From Nocardioides zeae (GTDB taxonomy: Bacteria; Actinomycetota; Actinomycetes; Propionibacteriales; Nocardioidaceae): a stretch of 64,000 bases of DNA. The stretch is taken from assembly GCF_010686755.1 (NCBI RefSeq), contig NZ_JAAGXA010000004.1, forward strand, positions 62,001-126,000, written 5' to 3'. The notes beneath the pieces were generated by a model, which was not told the origin of the DNA, ran no database searches, and saw only the letters and a program-made list of their open reading frames with translations. A program made the position numbers and the translations under genes. This document shows, in pieces, positions 7,080 to 15,891 of this stretch. Position 1 is the stretch's first letter. Every line of letters starts with the position of its first letter.

Positions 7080-7823
7080 TCACGCCTCGGCGAGGATGCC
7101 CTCCATCAGCTGCTTCGGCGCGGTGAAGCCCTGCACGATCGCCTCGTGCACCATCTGCAGCGCGATGAACGCGGCACCGTGCTCGACGGCCAGGCGCTTC
7201 TCGGCCTCGGACCACGCGGGGAGCACCCACGGCTTGTCGGCGGCCTCGGCGAGCTTCGCGATGTGCGCGATGTCGGCGAAGTCCTCCTCGCTGCGCGTGT
7301 AGTGGCCGCGTCCGCGGCGGAGCGACAGGTCGGTGGGCCCGATGAAGACGCCGTCGACGGTGTCGAGCGCCAGGATCGCCTCGGCGTCGTCGAAGGCGCC
7401 CGCGTCCTCGATCATCGGGAAGACGAGGGTGGTGGCGTCGGCGTTGCGGTACCACTCCTCGGAGAACCCGCCGTAGCCCACGGTGCGGCCGCCGGCCGCG
7501 CTGCGGTCGCCGAGCGGGGGGAACTTCGCGTAGCTCGTGATGAGCTTCGCGTGCTCGAGGTTCTCGATGTGCGGGATGATCACGCCGTCGGCGCCGAAGT
7601 CGAGGGCCTGCTGGATGGGGCCCCGCTCCGGCACGAGCACCTTGGCGAGCACCTTCAGGCCGAGGCCCTTCAGCACGGGCATGAAGCGCTCGAGGGTCTC
7701 GAGGTCGAACGGGCCGTGCTCGATGTCGAGGATGACGAAGTCGTAGCCGAGCTTCGCCACGATCTCCGCCACGGCGGTGTTGGAGTCGGAGAGCCAGGCA
7801 CCCAGCTGCGGGGTCGTGGTCAT
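7080..7823 (-). CDS. HpcH/HpaI aldolase / citrate lyase family protein
   Basis: Protein of 247 residues with the TIM-barrel features of class II metal-dependent pyruvate aldolases. It has LGAWLSDSN at the start, the DIEHGPFD strand carrying the general-base region, a GADGVIIPHIENLEHA segment, the metal ligand Glu in FPMIEDAGAFDDAEAI, and GVFIGPTDLSLRRG with the second metal ligand Asp. The family cleaves 4-hydroxy-2-oxo acids to pyruvate plus an aldehyde. The ATG follows AAAGGACC. It is the last gene of a long minus-strand block (ABC importer, LysR, nitrilase), so its substrate probably derives from the imported compound. Confidence 0.85.
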   Translation of the reverse strand: MTTTPQLGAWLSDSNTAVAEIVAKLGYDFVILDIEHGPFDLETLERFMPVLKGLGLKVLAKVLVPERGPIQQALDFGADGVIIPHIENLEHAKLITSYAKFPPLGDRSAAGGRTVGYGGFSEEWYRNADATTLVFPMIEDAGAFDDAEAILALDTVDGVFIGPTDLSLRRGRGHYTRSEEDFADIAHIAKLAEAADKPWVLPAWSEAEKRLAVEHGAAFIALQMVHEAIVQGFTAPKQLMEGILAEA

Positions 7824-7882
7824 GGGGAGGTCCTTTCGGGGAACGTGCGGGGTCGGGTACGGCGCGGGGAAGCGCCGGCCGC

Positions 7883-8671
7883 TCACGCGATGCGGTAGCG
7901 GCGGTTGGCCAGGCTGGGGTTGCTCGCGCGCACCACGCCGGTGCGGGCGGTGTCGACGTCGAAGACGGTCACGTCGACCGCCTCGGCGAGCTCGGCGAGC
8001 ACCGTGCCCATCGGGTCGACGGCGACGGCGGAGCCGATGCCCATCGGCGGTGCCTGGGAGACGCCGGCGACGAAGACGGTGTTCTCGATGGCGCGGGCGA
8101 GCAGGAGGGTCTTCCAGTGGTACTCCTTGCGGGGCCCGGGCACCCACGAGGCGGGGTAGAGCACCACGTCGGCGCCCGCGTCGACGACGCGACGGGCCGC
8201 CTCGGGGAAGCGCAGGTCGTAGCAGGTCAGGAGGCCGACGGTGACGCCGTCCACCACGAACGTCTCGGGGGCGTCGAGGTCGCCGGGGCAGATGAACTCC
8301 GACTCCTGGTAGCCGAACGCGTCGTAGAGGTGCTGCTTGCGGTACGCCGCGACCCGCTGCCCGTCGGCGTCGAGCACGAGCAGCGAGTTGTAGGCCCGGT
8401 CCGGGTCGGGCGAGGTCTCGACGAGGCCGAAGACGATCGCGACGCCGTGCTCCTTGGCGAGCTGGGCGACCTGGCCGGCGAAGGGCCCGTCGAGCGGCTC
8501 GGCGGCGGCGACGAAGTCCCGCGACATCGCCGGCAGCTCGAACATGGCGAACTCCGGGAAGACGAGCAGGTCCGCCCCGCGGGCGACCGCCACCTCGGCG
8601 AGGCGGGCCATCTGCGCGAGGTTGGCCTCCTTGTCCTCGGTGGTCAGCATCTGGCAGAGCGCGATCCTCAT
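7883..8671 (-). CDS. Carbon-nitrogen hydrolase (nitrilase superfamily)
   Basis: Protein of 262 residues with the full catalytic triad: Glu40 (FPEFAMFE), Lys112 (YRKQHLYD) and Cys150 (LTCYDLRFPE). Such enzymes hydrolyse amides, N-carbamoyl compounds or omega-amides. The DLRFPE context and length are close to the omega-amidase/Nit group, but the substrate cannot be read from sequence. The ATG (8669-8671) follows GAGGAG and overlaps the LysR stop as ATGA. The importer upstream suggests it deamidates or decarbamoylates the imported molecule. Confidence 0.88.
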   Translation of the reverse strand: MRIALCQMLTTEDKEANLAQMARLAEVAVARGADLLVFPEFAMFELPAMSRDFVAAAEPLDGPFAGQVAQLAKEHGVAIVFGLVETSPDPDRAYNSLLVLDADGQRVAAYRKQHLYDAFGYQESEFICPGDLDAPETFVVDGVTVGLLTCYDLRFPEAARRVVDAGADVVLYPASWVPGPRKEYHWKTLLLARAIENTVFVAGVSQAPPMGIGSAVAVDPMGTVLAELAEAVDVTVFDVDTARTGVVRASNPSLANRRYRIA

Positions 8672-9711
8672 GCGCTGTTCTCCTCTCGGGAGCGGAACGG
8701 GACGGTGGTCGACGCGGGTGCGTCGGGGGAGGGCAGCCACGGGTCGTCGCCGTCGCGGTGGCTGTGGCGCCCCTCGACGGCGAGCGCGTCCTGGTAGGCG
8801 GGCATCCAGGGCCGCTCGGCGTCGGCCTCGCGCTGGTAGGCCGCCACGACGACGTCGAGGAAGCGCTGGACCTCCGGGGTGGCGCGGTCGGGGTGCCAGA
8901 CCAGGTAGGCCGTCGCCGTGAGGCGGGGCTCCACGATCGGGCGGTAGACGACGTTGGGCAGCCGCGTGGCGGCCAGCGACCGCGGCAGGAACGACACGCC
9001 GGCACCGGCGGCGACCATGCCGATGTGGTCGAGGTAGGAGCCGGCCGCGACCGGTCCGCGCGGGGAGAACCCGGCCTTCATGCACGCCACCACGAGAGCG
9101 TCGTGCACCTCGGGCGCGGCGTGCCGCGGGATGGTGATGATCTGCTCGTGGCGCAGGTCGGCGACGGCGACCTCCGTGCGCTCCGCCAGCGGGTGGTCCG
9201 CCGGCAGCGCGAGGAGGTAGGGCTCGGCGTACAGCTCCACGCACGCGAAGCCCTTGTCGGTGTGGCGGGTGTAGAGCACCGCCACGTCCTGCCGCCCGCC
9301 CTCGAGCTCCTCGAGGATCTGCACGGTGGTCGAGTAGGTGATGGGGAGGTCGACCCGCGGGGAGGCGTCGCGGAACTCCTTGATCACCGCGGGCAGGTGC
9401 CCGTAGACGAGCGCGCGGGTCAGCGCGACCCGCACCCGGCCGAGCTCGCCGGCCTGGAGCTCGTTGAGCAGTCCCTCGAGGCCGTGCACCTGCTCGAGCA
9501 CCGAGCGGCACCGCAGGTAGAACTCGCGCCCGGCCGCGGTCACCGTGAACGGGCGGGTGGAGCGGTCGAGCAGCTGGATGCCGAGGTCCGACTCCAGGCG
9601 GATGATCTGCTGGCTGAGCGCGGGCTGGCTGATGAAGAGCTGCTCCGCCGCCGTGCGGAAGCTCTGGGCGTCGACGAGCGACACGTACATCTCGAGCCGT
9701 CGGGTCTCCAC
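8668..9711 (-). CDS. LysR family transcriptional regulator
   Basis: Protein of 347 residues. The N-terminal winged helix-turn-helix (about 1-60) carries SFRTAAEQLFISQPALSQQI and LGIQLLDRSTR. A periplasmic-binding-like effector domain follows (PITYSTTVQILEELEGGRQDVAVLY). The tail of about 40 residues beyond the usual 300 is acidic and His/Asp-rich. The gene lies within the operon it presumably controls, 3 nt after the ABC ATPase stop and overlapping the nitrilase start. The effector is unknown, perhaps a product of the aldolase/nitrilase pathway. Confidence 0.9.
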   Translation of the reverse strand: METRRLEMYVSLVDAQSFRTAAEQLFISQPALSQQIIRLESDLGIQLLDRSTRPFTVTAAGREFYLRCRSVLEQVHGLEGLLNELQAGELGRVRVALTRALVYGHLPAVIKEFRDASPRVDLPITYSTTVQILEELEGGRQDVAVLYTRHTDKGFACVELYAEPYLLALPADHPLAERTEVAVADLRHEQIITIPRHAAPEVHDALVVACMKAGFSPRGPVAAGSYLDHIGMVAAGAGVSFLPRSLAATRLPNVVYRPIVEPRLTATAYLVWHPDRATPEVQRFLDVVVAAYQREADAERPWMPAYQDALAVEGRHSHRDGDDPWLPSPDAPASTTVPFRSREENSA

Positions 9712-9714
9712 GGG

Positions 9715-11391
9715 TCAGCCGGCCAGACGCTGGGCGCGGCGCTGCGCCTGCAGGTCGGGGTCGGGCACCGGGGCGGCGGCGATGAGGCGGCGCGTGTAGT
9801 CCTCCTGCGGGTCGTTGAGCACCCGCGCGGTCGGACCCTGCTCGACGACCCGACCGTGCTGCAGCACGACGACCGAGGTCGCGAGCTGCTCGACGACCGA
9901 GAGGTCGTGGGTGATGAAGAGGCAGGAGAAGCCGTGCTCGCGCTGCAGCTCGGAGAACAGGTCGAGCACCGCGGCCTGCACCGACACGTCGAGGGCCGAG
10001 GTCGGCTCGTCGGCGACGAGCAGGCGCGGGTTGGTCGCCATCGCGCGGGCGATGCCGACGCGCTGGCGCTGTCCGCCGGAGAGCTCGTGGGGGTAGCGGT
10101 CCACCCACTCCTTCGGCAGCCGCACGTCGTCGAGCAGCTCCTGCGCCCGGGCCCGGCAGGCCTTCGTGCTCGTGAGCTTCCGCGTCCACCGCAGGGGGTC
10201 GGTGATCGACTGGCCGATGGTGCGGCGGGGGTCGAGCGAGGAGGCCGGGTCCTGGAACACCATCGAGACCTGCGAGCGGATGTGGACGAGGTCGGCCCGC
10301 GACCCGGCGGAGACGTCGCGGCCGCCGACCTCCATCCGGCCCGCGGCGACGGGCAGCAGCCCCATCGCGAGCCGCCCGATGGTCGACTTGCCCGAGCCGG
10401 ACTCGCCGACCAGGCCGACGATCTCCCCGGGGGCGACGCTGATGTCGAGGTCGTGGCCGGCGCGGAACCCGGACTTGCGCCAGGAGCCCGGGTACTCGAT
10501 GGCCACGCCCTCGAGGTCCAGCACGGGGGGCGCCGAGCGGTCGGCGACGGCGGAGCTCGTCGTACCGGAGCCGAGGCGGGGGACGGCCTCGAGGAGCGCC
10601 GTCGTGTAGTCGTGCTGCGGGCGGGCGAAGAGCTCGCGCGACGGGGCGGTCTCGACGACGCGACCGTCGCGCATGACGACCACGCGGTCGGAGACGTCGG
10701 CGACGACGCCCATGTCGTGCGTGATGATGAGGACGCCCATCCCGGTGCGCTGCTGCAGCTCGCGCACCAGGTCGAGGATCTCGGCCTGGACGGTCACGTC
10801 GAGCGCCGTCGTCGGCTCGTCCGCGATGAGGAGCCGCGGCTCGGAGGCCATCGCCATCGCGATCATGGCGCGCTGGCGCTGCCCGCCGGAGAGCTGGTGG
10901 GGGTAGTGCTTCACCTTCTCCTCCGGGCTCGGCATGTGCACCTGCCGGAGGAGGTCGACGGCCTTCTCCGCGGCCTCCGCCTTGGAGACGTCGCGGTGGC
11001 TGCGGATCGCCTCGGAGAGGTGGTGCCCGATCGTGTAGACCGGGTTCAGCGCCGTCATCGGCTCCTGGAAGATCACGGCGACGTCGCAGCCGCGCACCTG
11101 CCGCAGCCGCTTCTCGCTCGCCCCGACGAGCTCCTCGCCGTCGAGGCGGATGGAACCGGTACGGCGCGCGTTCGCCGGCAGCAGGTCGAGGATCGCCATC
11201 GCGGTGACGGACTTGCCCGAGCCGGACTCGCCCACGAGGGCGACGGTCTCCCCGGGCGCCACGGAGAAGCTGATGCCGTGGGTGACGGGCTTCCACTTCT
11301 TGCCGCCGCCGAACTCGACGGACACGTCGTCGATCTCCAGCAGCGCCGTGGCGGGCGGCGGCGGGGCCTTCTCGAGCACGGGCTGGGTCAT
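9715..11391 (-). CDS. Fused double ATPase of an oligopeptide-type ABC importer
   Basis: Protein of 558 residues made of two OppD/OppF-like ABC domains in one chain. Each half has a GESGSGKS Walker A (first at 54-61), an LSGGQRQR signature and an ADEPT Walker B. The insertions typical of the Dpp/Opp family, such as FQEPMTALNPVYTIG and FQDPASSLDPRRTIG, are present. It energises uptake through the two permeases just upstream. The ATG (11389-11391) overlaps the permease stop as ATGA. Confidence 0.93.
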   Translation of the reverse strand: MTQPVLEKAPPPPATALLEIDDVSVEFGGGKKWKPVTHGISFSVAPGETVALVGESGSGKSVTAMAILDLLPANARRTGSIRLDGEELVGASEKRLRQVRGCDVAVIFQEPMTALNPVYTIGHHLSEAIRSHRDVSKAEAAEKAVDLLRQVHMPSPEEKVKHYPHQLSGGQRQRAMIAMAMASEPRLLIADEPTTALDVTVQAEILDLVRELQQRTGMGVLIITHDMGVVADVSDRVVVMRDGRVVETAPSRELFARPQHDYTTALLEAVPRLGSGTTSSAVADRSAPPVLDLEGVAIEYPGSWRKSGFRAGHDLDISVAPGEIVGLVGESGSGKSTIGRLAMGLLPVAAGRMEVGGRDVSAGSRADLVHIRSQVSMVFQDPASSLDPRRTIGQSITDPLRWTRKLTSTKACRARAQELLDDVRLPKEWVDRYPHELSGGQRQRVGIARAMATNPRLLVADEPTSALDVSVQAAVLDLFSELQREHGFSCLFITHDLSVVEQLATSVVVLQHGRVVEQGPTARVLNDPQEDYTRRLIAAAPVPDPDLQAQRRAQRLAG

Positions 11392-12224
11392 CGGTTGCTC
11401 CTCGACTTCGGGTCGAGCCCCGAGCGCAGGGCGTCGCCGACCAGGCCGAAGGCCAGGATCGTCAGCACCACGAAGGCTCCGGGCACGAGCAGGACGTGCG
11501 GGTCGCTGGACAGGTAGCGCTGGCCCTGGGCCACCATCGAGCCCCACGAGGGGGTGGGCGGCACGACGCCGAGCCCGAGGTAGCTGAGGCCGGACTCGAG
11601 CAGGATCGCGGTGGCGATGGTGAGCGAGACCTGCACGATGAGCGGGGCGGAGATGTTGGGCAGGATCACGCCGAAGAGCCGGGTGCGGGTCGGGGCGCCG
11701 AACGCGGTGGCCGCCTCGACGAACTCGAGCCGCTTCACCGAGATCACCTGGCCGTAGGCGATGCGGGCGAAGGTCGGCGCGAAGAGCACGCCCATCGCCG
11801 CGATGAGGGTGCCGGTGCCGGGACCCCGGAGGGTCACCGCGAGCAGCACGAGGATGATCGGCGGGAAGGCGAGCAGCACGTCGACGACGACCCGCATCGT
11901 GATGACCTCGACGATGCCGCCGAAGTAGCCGCCCAGGAGCCCGAGCAGGGTGCCGAGGAGCATCGACACGAGCGTCGCGCCGAGCGCGATGAGCAGCTCG
12001 ACCCGGGCGCCGTAGATGATCCGGCTGAGGATGTCGCGGCCCAGCTCGTCGGTGCCGAGGACGTGCGCTCCGCCGGGGGAGGCGAGGCGGTCGGCCACGT
12101 CCTGCGAGAGCGGGTCGGCCGGCGCCAGCAGCGGGGCGGCGACGAGCACGAGGAGCATGAGGCCGACGTACACCAGGGCGGCGAGCCGCAGCGGGGTCAG
12201 CGCGTGAGCCAGACGGCGTCGCAT
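11388..12224 (-). CDS. ABC transporter permease, DppC/OppC type
   Basis: Protein of 278 residues with the N-terminal helix and HVLGTDELGRDILSRIIYGAR segment characteristic of DppC, five further helices, and the EAA loop EFVEAATAFGAPTRTRLFGVILPN (contacts the ATPase). It pairs with the DppB-type permease 1 nt away. The ATGA junction with the ATPase shows co-translation. Confidence 0.92.
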   Translation of the reverse strand: MRRRLAHALTPLRLAALVYVGLMLLVLVAAPLLAPADPLSQDVADRLASPGGAHVLGTDELGRDILSRIIYGARVELLIALGATLVSMLLGTLLGLLGGYFGGIVEVITMRVVVDVLLAFPPIILVLLAVTLRGPGTGTLIAAMGVLFAPTFARIAYGQVISVKRLEFVEAATAFGAPTRTRLFGVILPNISAPLIVQVSLTIATAILLESGLSYLGLGVVPPTPSWGSMVAQGQRYLSSDPHVLLVPGAFVVLTILAFGLVGDALRSGLDPKSRSNR

Positions 12225-12225
12225 G

Positions 12226-13176
12226 TCAGCGCCTCACTCTCGGGTCGAGCACCCCGTAGAGCACGTCGACGATGATGTTGATGGACACGAAGAGCACGGC
12301 GATGGTGATGACGACGCCCTGCACGACGGGGTAGTCGCGGGCCGTCACCGCGTCGACCAGCAGGCTCGAGAGGCCGGGGTAGCTGAAGACCTTCTCGACC
12401 AGCACCGTCGAGCCGAGCAGGGTGCCGACCCCGATGCCGACCGTGGTCACGACCGGGTTGAGCGAGTTGCGCAGCACGTACTTGCGGAAGACCGTGCGCC
12501 GCGACAGGCCGAGGGACCGCGCCGTGCGGACCCAGTCCTGGTGGAGCATCTCGAGCACCGCGGAGCGGGTCATGCGGGCGATGGTCGAGGCGAAGCCGAC
12601 CGCCAGCGCGATCGCCGGCATGATGAGCAGCTGGGCGTGGCGCCCCGGGTCGTCGCCCCACTCCGTGAACCCGCCGGCGGGCAGCAGCCCGAGCTCGAGC
12701 GAGAACAGCAGCACGAGCAGCGAGCCGAAGACGAACACCGGCAGCGCGACGCCGATCGACGTCAGCACGGACGTGACGGAGTCGAACCAGCCGCCCTTGC
12801 GGGCCGCCAGCGCGCCCCACGGCACGCCGACGACGACCGCGATGAGGGTGGCCAGGCCGACGAGCTCGAGCGTCCGAGGGAGACGCTCGCCGATCGCCTC
12901 GGAGACGGCCTGACCGTTGCGGAACGACTCTCCGAGGTCGCCGGTGAGGGCACCGGAGAGGAACTGCCAGTACTGCGTCAGCAGTGGCTGGTCGAGCCCG
13001 AGCTGCTCCCGCACGCGGGCGACCGCGTCGGGGGTCGCGGAGCCGCCGTCGCCCTGCGAGAGCAGGAGCATCGCCGGGTCACCGGGCACCAGGTGCAGGG
13101 CCAGGAAGATGAGCGTCAGGACCAGGAGGACGAGTCCGACACCCACCCCGATCCTGCGCAGCACGTATGTGGTCAC
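12226..13176 (-). CDS. ABC transporter permease, DppB/OppB type
   Basis: Protein of 316 residues opening with the family-typical YVLRRIGVGVGLVLLVLTLIF helix. It has the HLVPGDPA loop, LGLDQPLLTQYWQFL, and the EAA loop DWVRTARSLGLSRRTVFRKYVLRNSL. Six transmembrane helices are expected. The GTG start follows AGAGGAACC. It forms the channel with the DppC-type subunit. Confidence 0.92.
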   Translation of the reverse strand: MTTYVLRRIGVGVGLVLLVLTLIFLALHLVPGDPAMLLLSQGDGGSATPDAVARVREQLGLDQPLLTQYWQFLSGALTGDLGESFRNGQAVSEAIGERLPRTLELVGLATLIAVVVGVPWGALAARKGGWFDSVTSVLTSIGVALPVFVFGSLLVLLFSLELGLLPAGGFTEWGDDPGRHAQLLIMPAIALAVGFASTIARMTRSAVLEMLHQDWVRTARSLGLSRRTVFRKYVLRNSLNPVVTTVGIGVGTLLGSTVLVEKVFSYPGLSSLLVDAVTARDYPVVQGVVITIAVLFVSINIIVDVLYGVLDPRVRR

Positions 13177-13200
13177 GACAGGTTCCTCTCCGGCGCTCTC

Positions 13201-14766
13201 TCAGCGCTCGATGGAGGTGTTCGCCAGCGTGTAGCCGCTGAAGAACGTGTGGAAGCCGGGCAGGTTCGAGAAGCCCTCGACGTCGTCGCTGTAGGCCCAG
13301 GCCTGGTCGCGGGTGTCGATCGAGGCGAAGGGCACGTCGGTCGCGAAGAGGTCGAAGGCCTCCTCGTACGCCGCGGCGCGGGTCTCGTCGTCCGTCGCCC
13401 GCAGGCCGTCGGTCAGGGACGCGGCGATCTCCTCGTTCGCGTAGCCGAAGCTGCGGTTGAAGTTGTCCGGGCCCTGCACGAAGGACAGCAGGTAGATCGG
13501 GTTGGTGACGATGCCGACGTCGCCCGAGACGGCGAGGTCGTAGTCGCCCGCGGCGCCCTTCTCGAGGCGTCCCGACCAGTCGGGGGCGTCGAGGGTGACG
13601 TCGATGCCGACCGCCTGGAGGTCCTGCTGCACCGAGAGCGCGGTGTCCTGGAGGAAGGTGTACTGCGACGTCGCGAGCAGCGTCGCCGAGAAGCCGTCGG
13701 GGTAGCCGGCCTCGGCCAGCAGCTCCTTCGCGCGGTCGGGGTCGTAGGTCCACAGCTCGTCGCCGAGGCCCTCGAGGGCCGGGTCGTTCGAGGTGACGAC
13801 GCCCTCGAGCGGCTGGCCGTTGCTCTGGAAGGCGGCGGTCAGCGCGTTGTCGCGGTTGATCGCGTAGGCCACGGCCTCGCGCACCAGCGGGTCGGCGAAG
13901 GGGCCGTCGGTGACGTTGAACTGCACGTACTGGAACGGGCCGGGCTGGGCGGCGAGCTCGACGCCGTCGGTGTCGCCGACGCGGTCGAAGTTCTCCCAGG
14001 TGACGTAGTCGATCATGTCGACGTCGCCGCTGACGAGGGCGTTCGCGCGGGCGTCGCCGTCGGGGTAGTAGGCCACGTCGATCTCGTCGAGCGCGACGTC
14101 GTCGGCGTCGTAGAAGCCGTCGAACTTCGCGAGCGTCATGCCGACGCCCTCGTTCTGCTCCTCGATCTCGAAGGGCCCGGCACCGACGATGTTGGGCGTG
14201 TCGGCGTTGAGGCTCGCGTCGGGCACGATCGCGGCGGTCGGCACGGCCAGGAACTCGAGGAACGCGTTGTTGGGCGCCTCGAGGGTGACCGTCACCTGGG
14301 TGTCGCTGTCGGCGGTGATGGACGCGATGTCCTGCAGGCCGGCGATGAGGGTGGAGCCGTTGTCGGGGTTCGCGTAGTACTCCAGCGAGTTCTTCACGTT
14401 GGTCGCCGTGAGCGGCGAGCCGTCCGAGAAGGTCAGGCCCTCGTGGAGCGTGAAGACGTACGTCGTGGGGTCCGGCGTGTCGACCGACGCGGCCAGGCCG
14501 GGGACGAGCTCGCCGTCCTCGTCGAGCGTCATGAGCCCGCGGTGGATGAGGGTCAGGACGAAGTTCGTGGCGGAGCCCTGCCAGACGCCGGTCGTGAGGG
14601 TGACGGGCTCGGCGGACAGACCGAAGCGGAGCGTGCCGGCCTCGCCGGAGCTGCCGCTGCCGCCACCACAGGCGGCGAGGGTCATCGAGGCGACGGCCGC
14701 CGCCGTGAGCGCTGCCGTGCGGGGACGGGCCGCGGCGCGGAGCCGGGACGTGAGGGAGGTGCGCAT
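13201..14766 (-). CDS. Extracellular solute-binding lipoprotein, family 5 (Dpp/Opp type)
   Basis: Protein of 521 residues with a lipoprotein signal peptide ending in LAAC (Cys about 33) and a Gly/Ser linker. The family-5 binding fold follows: YVFTLHEGLTFSDGSPLTATNVKNSL, PDGDARANALVSGDVDMIDY and VREAVAYAINRDNAL. It should capture a peptide-like or amide-like substrate. The ATG follows GAGAGGA. It is the first gene of the importer operon, and its 5' region holds the best promoter and operator candidates. Confidence 0.92.
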   Translation of the reverse strand: MRTSLTSRLRAAARPRTAALTAAAVASMTLAACGGGSGSSGEAGTLRFGLSAEPVTLTTGVWQGSATNFVLTLIHRGLMTLDEDGELVPGLAASVDTPDPTTYVFTLHEGLTFSDGSPLTATNVKNSLEYYANPDNGSTLIAGLQDIASITADSDTQVTVTLEAPNNAFLEFLAVPTAAIVPDASLNADTPNIVGAGPFEIEEQNEGVGMTLAKFDGFYDADDVALDEIDVAYYPDGDARANALVSGDVDMIDYVTWENFDRVGDTDGVELAAQPGPFQYVQFNVTDGPFADPLVREAVAYAINRDNALTAAFQSNGQPLEGVVTSNDPALEGLGDELWTYDPDRAKELLAEAGYPDGFSATLLATSQYTFLQDTALSVQQDLQAVGIDVTLDAPDWSGRLEKGAAGDYDLAVSGDVGIVTNPIYLLSFVQGPDNFNRSFGYANEEIAASLTDGLRATDDETRAAAYEEAFDLFATDVPFASIDTRDQAWAYSDDVEGFSNLPGFHTFFSGYTLANTSIER

Positions 14767-14903
14767 GGGGTCCTCTCGGGGGTGTGCAGGTCGGCTCGGG
14801 GGTGCCGACGTGACCGCCTTTGAACCGAGCGTCAGGCGGAGGGGTCGAGAGGACTATGCGCGGCCCGCAACATATGCGTCCAATAGATCTACTGCGGACC
14901 AGA

Positions 14904-14919
14904 ATAAGGATCCGCTTAT
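14904..14919. promoter_or_regulatory. Candidate regulator site ATAAG-N6-CTTAT
   Basis: The inverted repeat ATAAG-GATCCG-CTTAT lies in the A+T-rich promoter region 138 bp upstream of the solute-binding protein gene. Its dyad size suits a LysR-type binding site, and the operon encodes a LysR regulator. The assignment is inference. Confidence 0.4.
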
Positions 14920-14989
14920 GTAATGAGCCCGTCACGAGGGCGCAACCCGGGAGACACGAGGCGAACGGATCTGCGCGATCCGGTTGCAC

Positions 14990-15003
14990 CGCGGTTAACC
15001 GCG
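14990..15003. repeat. 14-bp perfect palindrome CGCGGTTAACCGCG
   Basis: A perfect palindrome in the same intergenic region, about 127 bp after the end of eutC. It could be a regulator site or a transcript-end structure. Confidence 0.4.
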
Positions 15004-15129
15004 CAGGTCATCGCTGTGAGGCGAGTCTCGGGCACGCCGCCCGACCGGCCGCGGTGGCGCCGGTCACAGGGGTGGCGACCGGCGTCACACCGAGCGCCCG
15101 GTCGGGTCACATGGTGGACGAGCCGTGGG

Positions 15130-15891
15130 TCAGGAGAGCGTGACCGGGCCGTCCGCGGCGGCGTCCAGCGAGCGCGACGTGTCCTTGAGCCGCACGCCGG
15201 ACTCCCCCAGGTCGCGCGCGCCGGCCACGAGGGCGTCGACGATGCGGGCGGCGTGGGCGTGGTCGAGCCCGTCGGGCGGGTGCACGTTGGAGATGCAGTT
15301 CCGCTCGGAGTCGCGACGGCCGGGGCGCGGGTGGTGGGTGAGGTAGATGCCGAGGCTGCTCGGCACGGACAGGCCGGGCCGCTCCCCCACGAGCACGAGG
15401 ACGGTCTCGACGCCCAGGTGGGCCCCCACGTGGTCACCGAGCGCCACCCGGGCGTTGGTGGCCACGACGAGGGGCGCGAGGGAGTAGCGGGGGGTCAGCC
15501 GCTCGACGAGGGCCGCGACCAGGGCCGGGGCGTGGTCGGTGAGCGCCTGGCCCGAGAGCCCGTCGGCGAGCACGATCCCGAGGTCGGCCCCGGTGTCGCG
15601 CGGGAGGTGGTCGAGGTCGCGTGGCTGACGCCCGAGGTCGGGCCGGCGCAGGTACTCACCACGGTCGGCGACCTGGCTGGCCACGAGCAGCGGCGTACCG
15701 AGTCCGCGGGACTCGAGGTCCGCCACCAGGGCGTCGACGTCGACCGGCACGTGCACGGCGTCGCGGGCCTGCGCGTGGGCGGCGCGGAAGGCGAGCACAT
15801 CGCCGAGCGCCATCGTGTCGCCGGCGCGGCCGAGGCCGATCCGCGACTGGGTGGTGCGGCGCAGCGCGGCCCAGAAGTCGTCGTCGCTCAT
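15130..15891 (-). CDS. eutC: Ethanolamine ammonia-lyase, small subunit
   Basis: Protein of 253 residues. It has the EutC landmarks TQSRIGLGRAGD near the start, LAFRAAHAQARDAVHVPVD, the ADGLSGQAL stretch and RNCISNVHPPDGL near the C-terminus. With EutB it forms the adenosylcobalamin-dependent enzyme that converts ethanolamine to acetaldehyde and ammonia. The ATG overlaps the eutB stop as ATGA (15888-15891). No permease, reactivase EutA or microcompartment gene is present nearby. Confidence 0.93.
   Translation of the reverse strand: MSDDDFWAALRRTTQSRIGLGRAGDTMALGDVLAFRAAHAQARDAVHVPVDVDALVADLESRGLGTPLLVASQVADRGEYLRRPDLGRQPRDLDHLPRDTGADLGIVLADGLSGQALTDHAPALVAALVERLTPRYSLAPLVVATNARVALGDHVGAHLGVETVLVLVGERPGLSVPSSLGIYLTHHPRPGRRDSERNCISNVHPPDGLDHAHAARIVDALVAGARDLGESGVRLKDTSRSLDAAADGPVTLS

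Larger units (their letters stand above)
14767..15129. other. 363-bp intergenic region upstream of the importer operon
   Basis: No gene is supported. The part at 14860-14925 is unusually A+T-rich for this genome and probably holds the importer promoter. On the minus strand a TTGGAC box precedes CATAGT by 19 bp, a weak match. The eutC-proximal half (15030-15110) is GC-rich with CCCGACCG/CGGTCGGG inverted segments and may carry the eut transcript end. Confidence 0.5.

Noticed and set aside
8758-11517. A 919-codon open frame on the plus strand
   Set aside because: Antisense to the LysR and ABC ATPase genes. The minus-strand frames carry clear catalytic motifs; this one has none.
12223-14823. 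An 866-codon open frame on the plus strand
   Set aside because: It is the antisense shadow of the dppB and solute-binding protein genes; composition is Arg/Glu/Val/Gly-biased with no recognisable domain, as expected opposite GC-rich genes.
14820-15143. A plus-strand 107-codon frame in the gap after eutC
   Set aside because: No ribosome-binding site or domain; it crosses the A+T-rich promoter region and the end of eutC.
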